Positions 45,863 to 54,827 of a stretch of DNA of 64,000 bases are shown here, one piece after another. This stretch comes from an uncultured Eubacteriales bacterium (GTDB lineage Bacteria > Bacillota > Clostridia > Oscillospirales > CAG-382). The stretch spans positions 1-64,000 of the forward strand of contig CAKSCV010000012.1 of NCBI GenBank assembly GCA_934444645.1. The letters are read 5' to 3'. The notes under the pieces are model-generated. The model searched no databases. It had not been told where the DNA came from and saw nothing but the letters and a program-made list of their open reading frames with translations. The number at the start of each line of letters is the position of its first letter. The stretch's first letter is position 1. The position numbers and the translations under genes were made by a program.

Positions 45863-46582
45863 TTATACTCCTATCTCTTTATCAATTTGTTTGAGCTCCT
45901 GTTCATAAAAATGAATCTGACTGCGAAGTTCCTGTCTTTTCTCTTCGTCCGAGAGTTCGTGCAAAACGCTTTTCAAGCGTTCTTTCTCCCGGTCAAACTC
46001 CTCCTGCATGTTTTTTTCATAGTTATCAAGCGAATCGATAAAATGGTCGATTCGCACAAGATCGCCTGTTTCCGTACCGCCGAGATCAAGCGCGTATTTC
46101 CCTTGGCGGCAAAGCCATAGCCACGGCTTTTCGCGCGTCATGTTTGCCGGAAGGACAAGCGAAAAACCGCGGTATTGGGTGACAGTGCTCTCGGTTGTCT
46201 GCAAAATATGATCGGCAAGCGCCGTATGCAGCTGTGTTCGAACCGTTTTACGGGTTTCGGGGGGTTCACATACCGGACTTCCTTTAACAAATGCCGTATC
46301 GCTTTTGCAGTTTTTCAAGCACTGTTCCAAATTTTTGATTTTAGCCGGTAAAGCAAGCGATTCCTGCTCCAATTTCAGGCGGTTATCCAAATAACTTTGC
46401 AATAGCAGACGGCATCGCATAAGTGTATTAGCTGTTTCTACACGTTCTTTTAAGAGAGGGTTTCCCACGGCAAGCGCCTTGACCTCGGCATAATTTAACA
46501 CCGTTCCTTCAATGTCGGAGGCGTTTCTTTCAGACACCAGTCCCGAAAGAAGCTGTGTGATAAAATTCTGTTTGGTTTCCAA
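45863..46582 (-). pseudogene. C-terminal fragment of ICE-type SNF2-like helicase
   Basis: 239 residues, starting ETKQNFITQLLSG. This matches the tail that follows helicase motif VI in the large helicases of integrative elements (typically ...AYSWQLLETKQ..FI). It ends in a long coiled coil. In this reading frame ERDAYSWQLLETKQ is encoded just upstream, so it was once continuous with the helicase fragment ending near 46604. Confidence 0.75.
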
Positions 46583-48314
46583 CAGCTGCCAGGAATATGC
46601 GTCCCTCTCGCTGCGTCATGTCAGCCGGGCGCCAAGGAACATCCAAATGATGCAGGGCAATCAGCCGGTCTTGCACGTTTACACCAAGTCCCAACTTGAA
46701 AGTTGACCCGATCAATATCCGCACATCTCCGTTTCGAACCGCTTCAAACAGCTTTTCGCGTTTTTGTTCCGTGGTTGCCTCATGGACAAAAGCGATTTGC
46801 TTTTCGGGAACGCCGCATAACACAAGCCGATCTTTTAATTCCGTATACAGATTAAAGCCGGCCTTTGGGATGGACGTGTCGCAGAAAACCAACTGGGTGC
46901 TTTGTTCGGAAAGGGTTTTATAAAAAATCTCCGCTGCGTTTTCCGCGCATTTTGCCACTTTGGACTCCGGTGAAAACGAAGCCGCTCGGTCAACAAGCCG
47001 CATATCAAGAGCCGCTTTTCGTCCGTCCGTCGTAATTTTAAGAAGATTGTCTTGCTGCGGCAAAACAAGTCCTTGTCGAACGTCATCGGCTCTGTGGGAA
47101 ATATCCTGCAAAAAGACTGAGAATTCGCTGCTTTTAGGAATTGTAACATCGATATAACCGTCGTGATGCGGGATTCCGTCAGCGTCGTTTACTTCATGAA
47201 AATCCGCGATTGAGGAGAACATTGCGACAAATTCCGGTAAATTGTGAAATTCCGAAAAGCGTTCACGCAGACGAAACGTGCTTGTATCGACATCAATTTC
47301 GAACTCACTCACGCGTTCCGCAAACATATTCACCCATGCGTCAAAGCTCTGCAAACCGGCTAAGGCAAGCTCGCCGCTTTGCAAATACAGCTGCATGATA
47401 TAGGCGTCCGTTAACGAATTGGTAAAAGGCGTTCCGGTGGCAAATACCACGCCTTTGCCTTCATTCTGCCGTTGAATCATGTGAACCTTGTCCATCATGT
47501 CCCGGCATTTTTGCGAACCGGCGGCATTAATTCCGCTAATCGCCGAAAACTTGGTTTCAATCGGTACATTTTTGAAATTATGTGCTTCATCCACAAACAG
47601 GCGCGTGATGCCGAGCTTATCAAAGCAAACGGAAGCTTCTTGTTCTTCTTTTCGCAAACAGGCAAGAAGCTCGCCGATTGAATCTTCAAGCACTTTATGC
47701 TGGCGTTTCAATGTAGAAGTGGCTGAATTTCTCTCCCGAAGCAATTCAATCATCTGTATTTCGGTTTCGGTCAAGGCTTCGATCTGATATTCGGTGGATA
47801 ACGGGATCTTTTCAAAGCAGCTGTACGGAATCAAAATTGACGTAAAACCGCCGTCACGGATATCGTGTAAGACTTTATCGCGCTTATCCGGCGTAAAATT
47901 CTTCGGCTCAACGCAAAGGAGGTTGGCTTGCGGATACATTTTCCGGTATACACGTTCCCACCAACCGAGAATATTGTTGGGAACGACATACATATTCTTT
48001 TGGGAAAGTCCCATGCGCAAAAGCTCTTCTCCGGCGGCAATCATGGTATACGTTTTTCCGGAACCGACGTTGTGCGCAAGGAGCGTATTGGGCGAAAATA
48101 AAATCCGTGCGACAGCGTCTTTCTGATAGGGATACAGCTTGATTTCCGGAGATAAATTCGGAAATTTCAAAAAAGAGCCGTCATAGTGCCGTCGGCTTAC
48201 ATAACCGTAATTGTTTTCAAATATTTCGGTTAACCGTGTTTGACGATCCTTGTCGTTCCATACCCAAGAACGAAACGCATTTATCATTTTTTTGCTGTTT
48301 TTCTTGTGCGGCAA
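46530..48314 (-). pseudogene. Helicase core fragment of ICE-type SNF2-like helicase
   Basis: 594 codons hold the motor: motif I LLAHNVGSGKTYTM, VVPNNILGWW, motif II LFVDEAHNFKN, motif III GVVFATGTPFTNS, motif V GSTFKLGLGVNVQDR and the start of motif VI DMTQREGRI. After REGRI the frame goes wrong (FLAAVGNQ...). The 5' end is also out of frame: the true sequence joins the N-terminal fragment at a run of seven A on the coding strand (48287-48293). MPHKKNSKK at the apparent start is out-of-frame sequence. Confidence 0.85.
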
Positions 48315-49266
48315 GCGTTTCTTTTTGATTTATGACCCTTTTTCCGCAAGGAGTACCAAGATATTCGGTCGTTTTTACCGTTACGATCTGCCCGTTCAGC
48401 GTTTTTTCCAGAATATGTAAAGCTCCCATATAAGCGGTTCCATAGATCTTACTCACTTGCAGACTGTGTCGATAGCGGTTTTTGTGAGGAATATCCCAAG
48501 AACCGGTCAATTCATCATGAACTGTCTGATAGATTCCGGGCGTTTGAAAAGCACCGTTTCGATTACGCGGATAGCCGGGCGGACAGCCGAACAGATGAAA
48601 AATAAAATCGTCGATGATAGCCGGCGGTATCCACGGAGAACCGAGCGTAATAAAAATATCTCCGGAAGCTGCCGGACAAGGAAGAACCGCATCGATCGCC
48701 TTTATATTTTCGGCAAAATAATCGTTGTACTTGGTATTTGCCCACAAAGCGTACTGTCGCTTTTGGTACAGGTTGCCCGATAAGTATTCCTCTGCGGTTT
48801 CCCATCCTTTATAAAAGCATTCGTTCCATGTCAGAGGATTTTGATAAACAGACCCTTTTAATGCCCCGATAACGCTTTTGCAGTCATGACCGCTTATTTC
48901 CGAAATATATTCAATATCTACCTTGCCGAGTGTGACAAGACTTCGAATCAGACCGTCGGAAATACTTTCTGCGTGAACACCGGCTGCCCGTTCATCGGCA
49001 CAAAAAGCGTTTTCCCAATCGGTCGGCAGATCCATGCAAGTCACCTTGCGAACATGCTCGGCTTGCTTTTCGGATTCCTTTTTTTGCCGCTCTTGTTTTT
49101 CTTCTTCCAAAATTCGGACTTTGTCCCGTGCTTTTGTCAGCTTTTCGATCATAGCGGCAAGTTCTTCGACGGTGCAACCTGCATCCGCGTCGGCAATGTG
49201 ATCCAATGCTTCCATCAGCATAGAGATTTTTTCCTGTTCCGCTGCCGTTCGATTCCCGTCCGCCAT
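48217..49266 (-). pseudogene. N-terminal fragment of ICE-type SNF2-like helicase
   Basis: A 349-codon frame from a good ATG (GGAG upstream). An N-terminal coiled coil (EEKQERQKKESEKQ) is followed by sequence typical of these helicases: SGHDCKSVIGALKGSVYQNP, WNECFYKGWETAEEYLSGNL, FITLGSPWIPP and KRVINQKETLAAQEKQQK. Then it leaves frame. It lacks the methyltransferase region that very large relatives carry in front. Reading through both lesions would give a protein of about 1150 residues. Confidence 0.8.
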
Positions 49267-49374
49267 TGTTTCACTCTCCTTTTGCCAGCAGAAACAGTAT
49301 ACAAAAAGGAATGCACCAAAAGTGGTGCGTGAGTGCCGCGTGGAAAAGAGACATGATGCTGATTGCTGTCGGTC

Positions 49375-49452
49375 GAAACAAACAACCGCATATCCTAAGT
49401 CAATCTGTGTGTGCTTCGATTAGCAGAATCAATCTTAGGATATGCGGTTGTT
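49375..49452 (-). terminator. Terminator of agrBD
   Basis: A perfect 19-bp inverted repeat, AACAACCGCATATCCTAAG at 49381-49399 with 49434-49452, with further pairing inside. On the minus strand it is followed by TGTTTGTTT. It ends the agrBD transcript before the helicase gene. Confidence 0.8.
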
Positions 49453-49473
49453 CGTGTTTAGAAAAGCAATAGA

Positions 49474-49614
49474 TTACTTTTCTTCGTTGACAAGATTCAG
49501 TAAAATTTCAGGTTCTTCCATCTGATACATACCATTGTTGGATGCAAGGCCAACAGAATTGATGGCAGCATCATAAGCAGTATCTACCAAAAGATTGCTC
49601 AACCAATCAAACAT
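49474..49614 (-). CDS. agrD: AgrD-like autoinducer prepeptide without cysteine
   Basis: 46 codons on the minus strand. An amphipathic N-terminal leader (MFDWLSNLLVDTAYD) precedes a short core (ASNNGMY) and an acidic tail with the AgrD recognition pattern EEPEILLNLVNEE. The start codon overlaps the end of agrB by 8 nt and GGAGGG within agrB is the ribosome binding site. The Cys that forms the thiolactone in most AgrD peptides is absent; Ser22/24 region could give a lactone. Identity rests on position and tail. Confidence 0.75.
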   Translation of the reverse strand: MFDWLSNLLVDTAYDAAINSVGLASNNGMYQMEEPEILLNLVNEEK

Positions 49615-50194
49615 TGCTTTTCCCTCCTTCCTTTTTTATCATACCTAAAGCCATAAAAATAACAACGGCTAAAATGGTTGTCATGATTGTAATGCCTTGT
49701 GTAATGTTTAAATAAATCAAAAACACAGAGAGGATTGCCCAGATTATCGTTACAAGAATGGCATTATACTTATTCTTCTTGATTTGTTTGGAATTCAGTT
49801 TTTTATTGGGATGCTTTACCGGAGAAAATACTGCTACAAAAAGCAACAGAACGATATTGATGAAAACACTTGTAAGCGGCAATATCGTTATGGAAGATAA
49901 GAAATCCGCAAAAAGCAGCAGCAACAAAAAGGTAATGATCATGGAAAGTCGGCACAGCCAAAAAGTTTTTGCATGGAATCCGCCCGAGAATCGCCGTATG
50001 CTGCAAAGAACGACCAGATAAACCAGCCCGTCAAGCACTCTGTTTAATAGGACGCTTAACAGCATAATGATCGAAAAATTTATGATATCCGATAAAATCA
50101 GTTTGAAGCCGTAATGATAGATTTCCATTTTTTCGTACGGTATCAGCTTCTTTGAAACAAAATAATTTGTAAGTGCCGTTGACAGATTATCCAT
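49607..50194 (-). CDS. agrB: AgrB-type peptide-processing membrane protease
   Basis: Cuts and cyclises the AgrD prepeptide. About 195 residues with several membrane helices. The catalytic His and Cys of AgrB are seen in RRFSGGFHAKTFWLC, seven residues apart as in the family. ATG 50194 is chosen; a GTG at 50209 overlaps the AAGGAG site, and 14 nt to the ATG is long, so the start is not certain. Confidence 0.92.
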   Translation of the reverse strand: MDNLSTALTNYFVSKKLIPYEKMEIYHYGFKLILSDIINFSIIMLLSVLLNRVLDGLVYLVVLCSIRRFSGGFHAKTFWLCRLSMIITFLLLLLFADFLSSITILPLTSVFINIVLLLFVAVFSPVKHPNKKLNSKQIKKNKYNAILVTIIWAILSVFLIYLNITQGITIMTTILAVVIFMALGMIKKEGGKSNV

Positions 50195-50221
50195 AACTAT
50201 ACAAATCACTCCTTATTAAAT

Positions 50222-50293
50222 ATTTTACATCAAAAAATGACGATCGTCTCACTTTTGGCATAATTTACACAAATAGCGGCACAATTTACACAA
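50222..50293 (-). promoter_or_regulatory. P2-like agrBD promoter with direct-repeat box
   Basis: TTTACACAA at 50264-50272 and again at 50285-50293: two 9-mers separated by 12 nt, the layout bound by LytTR response regulators such as AgrA. A -10-like TAAAAT (minus strand, 50222-50227) lies exactly 36 nt from the repeat. It faces agrB. Confidence 0.65.
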
Positions 50294-50462
50294 TTTCGAT
50301 TTGTCCTTGTGATTTCAGATGAAAAAATTGATGAATCTTCCGGCAGCCGCAAAACCTCTCCGCTTTATGATTGATGAAAAATGATGAAAAAGTCCACACA
50401 GCTCATGTTACAATCAAGCTGTTTAGGCATTCAACATATTTTCTTTCAATGCCGCTGACGGG

Positions 50463-50534
50463 GTGTGTAAATTGTGCCGCTATTTGTGTAAAATATGCCA
50501 TCCTCTTCCATAACACATATTTTTATGGTATATT
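50463..50534 (+). promoter_or_regulatory. P3-like divergent promoter, mirror copy of the box
   Basis: The same box in reverse orientation: repeats at 50463-50471 and 50484-50492. The 37-nt arms 50256-50292 and 50464-50500 are inverted copies with one mismatch. TATATT (50529-50534) is again exactly 36 nt from the repeat, facing rightward. Between the arms (50293-50463) I see no gene. Confidence 0.65.
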
Positions 50535-50591
50535 GAATATGAGCGAAATCGTATTATTTCAACCAACGCAGCAGTAAAAGTCGCTTCATTC

Positions 50592-50620
50592 TTGACAGTC
50601 AATGACCACCATGCTATAAT
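50592..50620 (+). promoter_or_regulatory. Consensus sigma-A promoter
   Basis: TTGACA (50592-50597), 17-nt spacer, TATAAT (50615-50620): perfect hexamers. It drives the run of small genes that starts at 50735. Confidence 0.92.
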
Positions 50621-50734
50621 ATTACCGGAAAACACTATATTTTTTGAATAATATGTTTTCTTTGCTTGATAAACAGAAAATTTTGGATTATTTCCGCAAA
50701 AAAGCATTGAAGCCATAATGAAGGGAGAGGCTGT

Positions 50735-51178
50735 ATGGTTCACAAAAAACAATTGCCGAAACTTTTTGGTGTAGTCGTTATTATATCTCTATTGTTCTTT
50801 GTATTTCTAAAATTATGCTTATTATGGCAGCCATGCTACAGTAACAATCGCAGCTTTGATAAAAGCACGAACTATGCAATTAAAAGAGTCGTTTTAGAGG
50901 CTATGAAAGATAGCCATTCTGACATTTTCGCAGTAAATCAACAGGATATTTACACATCTGCGTATTTGGCAGAATACGCACAAGACGCAAGGGAGCAGAC
51001 ACCACGAAGCCCTTTTGTGATAATCGATTCTTCCTTTATGAAATCACTGAAACGAATTTCAGAGGATGAATATGCAATTGAAGTGCAGTTAAAATGGCCG
51101 GATGATTGGAAGTATGATATAGAAATTCAAAATATCAACGAAACATTCTATATATCGCAGATCGAAATTGATCCTTGA
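50735..51178 (+). CDS. Membrane-anchored protein, unknown
   Basis: 147 residues: one N-terminal membrane span (LFGVVVIISLLFFVFLKLCLL) and an extracellular part of about 115 residues that ends in WKYDIEIQNINETFYISQIEID. It resembles no family I can name. First gene of a seven-gene plus-strand run of distinctly lower GC than the flanks. AGGGAGAGG is upstream. Confidence 0.75.
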   Translation: MVHKKQLPKLFGVVVIISLLFFVFLKLCLLWQPCYSNNRSFDKSTNYAIKRVVLEAMKDSHSDIFAVNQQDIYTSAYLAEYAQDAREQTPRSPFVIIDSSFMKSLKRISEDEYAIEVQLKWPDDWKYDIEIQNINETFYISQIEIDP

Positions 51179-51229
51179 AGGCAAAATTACTCAACACCAC
51201 CCGAAAAACAGAACGGAGGTACATTCGAA

Positions 51230-51544
51230 ATGGAAATGGACTCTATGTTGAAAGCGATCGATCAGTATCCCAATGGAACAGACATTATTGTAGAACCGGT
51301 AACCGGCGATACGATTATCGGACATATCGATACAATATATGAATCAGACAACGATTTGCCGGAAGAAGATCCGGGATATGAAGAATACTATTCTTGCGTT
51401 ATTCAGGTGTCTGCCGCGTGCAAAGATACGCATGGACGATTTCTTATGCCCGGAGATTTAACGGAAATATGCAAAAACGACCCGATTTCACGTATTACAT
51501 TAAAGGACGGAACCGTGATTTGGCAAGCCGGAGAAAAGCTGTAA
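51230..51544 (+). CDS. Small acidic protein, unknown
   Basis: 104 residues without signal or membrane segment. It has a barrel-like pattern (NGTDIIVEPVTGDTIIGHIDTIYES, in parts) and ends ISRITLKDGTVIWQAGEKL. CGGAGG precedes ATG 51230. The only predicted soluble protein of the run besides the DUF4279-like one. Confidence 0.7.
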   Translation: MEMDSMLKAIDQYPNGTDIIVEPVTGDTIIGHIDTIYESDNDLPEEDPGYEEYYSCVIQVSAACKDTHGRFLMPGDLTEICKNDPISRITLKDGTVIWQAGEKL

Positions 51545-51575
51545 AGATATCAATTTATGTGGGAGGATGAGGAAT

Positions 51576-52178
51576 ATGAAATTCAAAAAAGCAGCATTAG
51601 CTCTTTGTTTACTGATGTTCGGAACCGCTTCCTTATTGTTATCCTGCGGAAATTCTCAAGTGAATTACGATTTTTCAAGCTATGATGAATTTGGAAAGTT
51701 AGAACACTATACCCTGCAGGATGATGAAGCTTTTGCCGAGTTTGTTGCCGCGCCGTCGTTAGAATATCTGAAAAAGAATTCGGAATGGAAAAAAGAACTG
51801 TCCTTGCGCGCCGATATTAATATGATTGCCGTGGATTGTTATCATAACGATAAATGGATTAAAGAGAAATTTGTAGTTCCGGATAAAGAGTACCAAAACG
51901 GACCGTTCTTTTTCGATTATAACGAATTATCGGCACTGATGACGGAAAGCGGACTGCAAGATTTTCTGAAAACACACCATGTGAAAAGCGGGCAGATTTA
52001 TTCGGTTAAAATGATAAGTTTTTCGAAATACGGGCTGCCTATCCTTTTCTGGGTGAAAACCGAAAAGAATAGCTTTTACATCGTTAAGGACTATAATGAA
52101 AGGTATATGGATAATTTTGAAGGAGAAAGGATGATTTATACGACTTACACCAATCAAAAGGTCATGAAAGCTTTTTGA
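51576..52178 (+). CDS. Lipoprotein, unknown
   Basis: About 200 residues. Signal peptide with lipobox LLLSC (Cys near residue 24), then a secreted domain. Start ATG 51576 is preferred to 51567, which directly abuts the GGGAGG site. No known domain is recognised. It is followed by a palindromic repeat. Confidence 0.75.
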   Translation: MKFKKAALALCLLMFGTASLLLSCGNSQVNYDFSSYDEFGKLEHYTLQDDEAFAEFVAAPSLEYLKKNSEWKKELSLRADINMIAVDCYHNDKWIKEKFVVPDKEYQNGPFFFDYNELSALMTESGLQDFLKTHHVKSGQIYSVKMISFSKYGLPILFWVKTEKNSFYIVKDYNERYMDNFEGERMIYTTYTNQKVMKAF

Positions 52179-52229
52179 TTTTACAAATTCAAATTTGAAA
52201 AAGCGTATTTTTCTGTATGTACCAAAACA

Positions 52230-52271
52230 GGGTTCATCTGTCTTATAAGCAGGTGAACCCTGCCACAAAAA
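52230..52271. repeat. Palindromic intergenic repeat, copy 1
   Basis: GGGTTCATCTG (52230-52240) pairs with CAGGTGAACCC (52250-52260), then TGCCACAAAAA. A second copy at 53500-53541 has one difference in 42 nt. There is no T-run on the plus strand, so a standard terminator is unlikely. Confidence 0.7.
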
Positions 52272-52295
52272 ATACCTCAAAATGAAAGGAGCTTT

Positions 52296-52715
52296 ATGGA
52301 CTACATATATTTTCGGATTACCGGAGAACATCTGGATTTGCCTTCAATGATAGAAAATATCGGTATCAAACCGGAAAAACTCTATCATAAGGGCGAACGG
52401 TATCGAACAAGACCGATTGGTGCTATTCCTGCGGAAGAAAAGGAATATGATTTCGACGGTTTTATATCTATGATTGAGTGCGATTTCAAAGACACGGAAA
52501 AACAATTGGAACGCTTAATCGAACAATTATACCAAAAGAAAGAGTTTCTTCGGAACCTGTCCGAACAAGCAGAATCCATGACCGTATGGGTAAATCTGTA
52601 TCCGGAAACCTATCAACAGAATTTGCATATTTCTCCCAAAAGCATGGGTATGTTAGCTTATATGCACATTTCCTTGGATATTACAAGTATGAATTTAACC
52701 GCACTTACCGATTGA
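52296..52715 (+). CDS. DUF4279-like protein
   Basis: 139-residue soluble protein. The start YIYFRITGEHLDLPSMIENIGIKPEKLYHKGE (in parts) fits the DUF4279 family, whose function is unknown; such small soluble genes occur in toxin-immunity style gene neighbourhoods, but nothing here proves that. GAAAGGAG precedes ATG 52296. Confidence 0.65.
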   Translation: MDYIYFRITGEHLDLPSMIENIGIKPEKLYHKGERYRTRPIGAIPAEEKEYDFDGFISMIECDFKDTEKQLERLIEQLYQKKEFLRNLSEQAESMTVWVNLYPETYQQNLHISPKSMGMLAYMHISLDITSMNLTALTD

Positions 52716-52738
52716 CAAAACGAACAGGAGGTTGAATC

Positions 52739-53488
52739 ATGAAATCACTATCTACACTACTGAAACGCCTGTTTGTGGCAATGTTGGCACTTGCTGCACT
52801 TGCGGAACTGGTAGTTATTATTCAATTAACTACCAAAAAGCCAGAGACTGTTCTTCCGGATAAAGAAGAAACAAGAGAAAACAAGGAAATCGATGAAATC
52901 ACTTTGCCGGATGATGAAACATCTCTGCCGAATGATGAAACGGTTCAAAGTTGTGAAGAAAAATATTATTGGTTTCAAAACGAGCGGTACTCCGAGAAGC
53001 TCTATCACGGGACATGGAAGATTACTGACTTGATTCCTCCGGAAAAACTTCCCTCTATGTATTGGCGAATGTTAGAGGATGGTACAGAAGTAACTCTTAA
53101 TGGTGTTAGAAAAATGGAAGGAAAAGTGTTTACCGTTAGCGAAAAAGGAATCGAATATGATGGTGTGTTCCATCCTTACGCCTTAAAACCGATTACCTTT
53201 GTTGCCCCTCTATCGCAAGTACCCTGTCTGCCATACAGCGGTTTGTATGAACGGTCTTCTCTGAATTTTCCAGGCAGCTATCTTACCTATGTTGCATTTT
53301 ATTTGCCGGAAAATACTGATATAAGGCGCGAAGATTATGTACGGGACACAAATCCGGATAATCCGTACGAGAGGTATGTCAATATAAGTGATTGCCATGC
53401 ATTTTTCATTATTGATGCGAATTCCATGTACATGGAAGAAGATGGTGGGCTGATGTATTTGGTAGAACGCTGCGAAGAAGAACAATAA
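52739..53488 (+). CDS. Membrane-anchored protein with acidic linker, unknown
   Basis: 249 residues: N-terminal membrane span (LFVAMLALAALAELVVIIQL), an acidic, repeat-like linker (LPDDETSLPNDETV), then a folded extracellular part of about 180 residues with several tyrosines and two cysteines. No family recognised. CAGGAGG is upstream. Confidence 0.7.
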   Translation: MKSLSTLLKRLFVAMLALAALAELVVIIQLTTKKPETVLPDKEETRENKEIDEITLPDDETSLPNDETVQSCEEKYYWFQNERYSEKLYHGTWKITDLIPPEKLPSMYWRMLEDGTEVTLNGVRKMEGKVFTVSEKGIEYDGVFHPYALKPITFVAPLSQVPCLPYSGLYERSSLNFPGSYLTYVAFYLPENTDIRREDYVRDTNPDNPYERYVNISDCHAFFIIDANSMYMEEDGGLMYLVERCEEEQ

Positions 53489-53499
53489 CTGACGCCAAA

Positions 53500-53541
53500 G
53501 GGTTCATCTGTCTTACAAGCAGGTGAACCCTGCCACAAAAA
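53500..53541. repeat. Palindromic intergenic repeat, copy 2
   Basis: Same element as 52230-52271 (one base different, in the loop). A truncated third copy, GGGTTCATCTT, starts at 55196 just ahead of the terminator at the end of the gene run. Confidence 0.7.
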
Positions 53542-53587
53542 CATTTCCGGCTCACCCTCTGTTTTCATTGTGGAGGAAAAAAAGTAA

Positions 53588-54124
53588 ATGAAAATGGGTT
53601 CTTTATACACCGACATGGATTCCGAAAAACTCAAGGAAGTTTTCGAAAAAAACGTGTCGATACAGCCGCATTCAAAACACCCGCAGTTAAAGCTATTCCT
53701 ATTATCTTCCGGTTCTCAATATGAAAGGTACTTTGGAAACTTCGGAACAGACGGCTTTTGGATCAGCTACGCTTTTCCCAACCAAATTATAAACAGCACG
53801 TTGAAAATTATGGAGGGAAAAATCCGTTCTTGCGAGAAAGGCATAAAGATCGACTTGTCTTACAAAATTCCCTTTTTCCAAAAAGCACTGTTAGCAGGTT
53901 GGCTGCTGCTTGGGTACTTGTTCGTGGCGACCGATGTTGTTCGGCACGTACACAAGCATTTGCTTGAACTCCTGTTGCTTCTTGGGTTGCTATTCGCCGC
54001 TACATACGGTACCTTTCTGGCGGCTATGTGTTTTGCTGACCGTTTTTTGTGTAATGGAAAAAGCAAGAGGGAAAAACTTTTACGGTATATCACAGAGTTG
54101 CTGCAAAACAATCCGACGCCTTAA
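53588..54124 (+). CDS. Protein with two C-terminal membrane spans, unknown
   Basis: 178 residues. A soluble N-terminal part of about 95 residues is followed by two membrane helices (ALLAGWLLLGYLFVATDVV and LLELLLLLGLLFAATYGTFL) and a basic tail. The ribosome binding site is GGAGG at a short distance. No family recognised. Confidence 0.65.
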   Translation: MKMGSLYTDMDSEKLKEVFEKNVSIQPHSKHPQLKLFLLSSGSQYERYFGNFGTDGFWISYAFPNQIINSTLKIMEGKIRSCEKGIKIDLSYKIPFFQKALLAGWLLLGYLFVATDVVRHVHKHLLELLLLLGLLFAATYGTFLAAMCFADRFLCNGKSKREKLLRYITELLQNNPTP

Positions 54125-54287
54125 CTTCAAAAAATGCGACAGTATATCCAGCTGACCGTAACACGCCCTTATAAAGATTACCATCCATTGTGCAAACAGG
54201 CCTGAGTTAGCCTCAACCCATTTTCCCTTGCAGCCATTCTCCGCTCATGTCTATTTGCTCACAGAACTTACAGAAAGGAATAACGGT

Positions 54288-54827
54288 ATGAGATTATTAA
54301 CGTATGTTATGCGAAGCATCCTGATTTTGTTTTTTGTATGTCTTTTAGGGTTTCTGATTCCCATTAAGTTCTGCCGGATGACTTATCCGTCGTCAAATAC
54401 GAAAAAAGACTTTGTTGTCGTTCGTTTGGATGACACCAAAAACTGGTGGATTTTCTTAGGAGATAAAAACAGAAGGTTGGATTGGGATACCGCGCCGGAT
54501 TATCCCGTTACCATTGAAGGCTTGCAAATCGAAGATATTGTTTGTTCCGATCTGTATGTTGCCTATGAACCCACCTATTTTATCTTATGGGGCGATTGTG
54601 AAGTGCGGGAAACGCTTGACACAGAATATATGGTATATATGAGAGAGTATATAATGCATTGTACGGATTGGGATATTTTAGGCGAGCTTAGCAGCCGAAA
54701 TTCGCTTCGTCAGAAATTTTGCCGTCGATATATGACGATCTATGATTTCAAATGGGTCGATGATCTGCGCGATTTCATTGACAACGGAGGCATTTTGGGG
54801 ATGATCTATAACGGAGGAGAAAAATGA
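54288..54827 (+). CDS. Membrane-anchored protein, unknown
   Basis: 179 residues with an N-terminal membrane span (SILILFFVCLLGFLIPIKFC). The rest is a predicted extracellular domain rich in Trp and Asp. ATG 54288 has AAAGGAA upstream; the frame is open further left but without a binding site. It overlaps the next gene by 4 nt (ATGA). The stretch 54125-54287 holds nothing I can identify. Confidence 0.7.
   Translation: MRLLTYVMRSILILFFVCLLGFLIPIKFCRMTYPSSNTKKDFVVVRLDDTKNWWIFLGDKNRRLDWDTAPDYPVTIEGLQIEDIVCSDLYVAYEPTYFILWGDCEVRETLDTEYMVYMREYIMHCTDWDILGELSSRNSLRQKFCRRYMTIYDFKWVDDLRDFIDNGGILGMIYNGGEK

Noticed and set aside
48287..48293. Proven programmed frameshift
   Set aside because: A second independent lesion at 46596-46604 makes plain gene decay more likely. 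Kept only as a possibility.
50293..50463. Gene or structured RNA between the two agr boxes
   Set aside because: No frame with a ribosome binding site and no strong hairpin was seen; it looks like promoter-spacing DNA.
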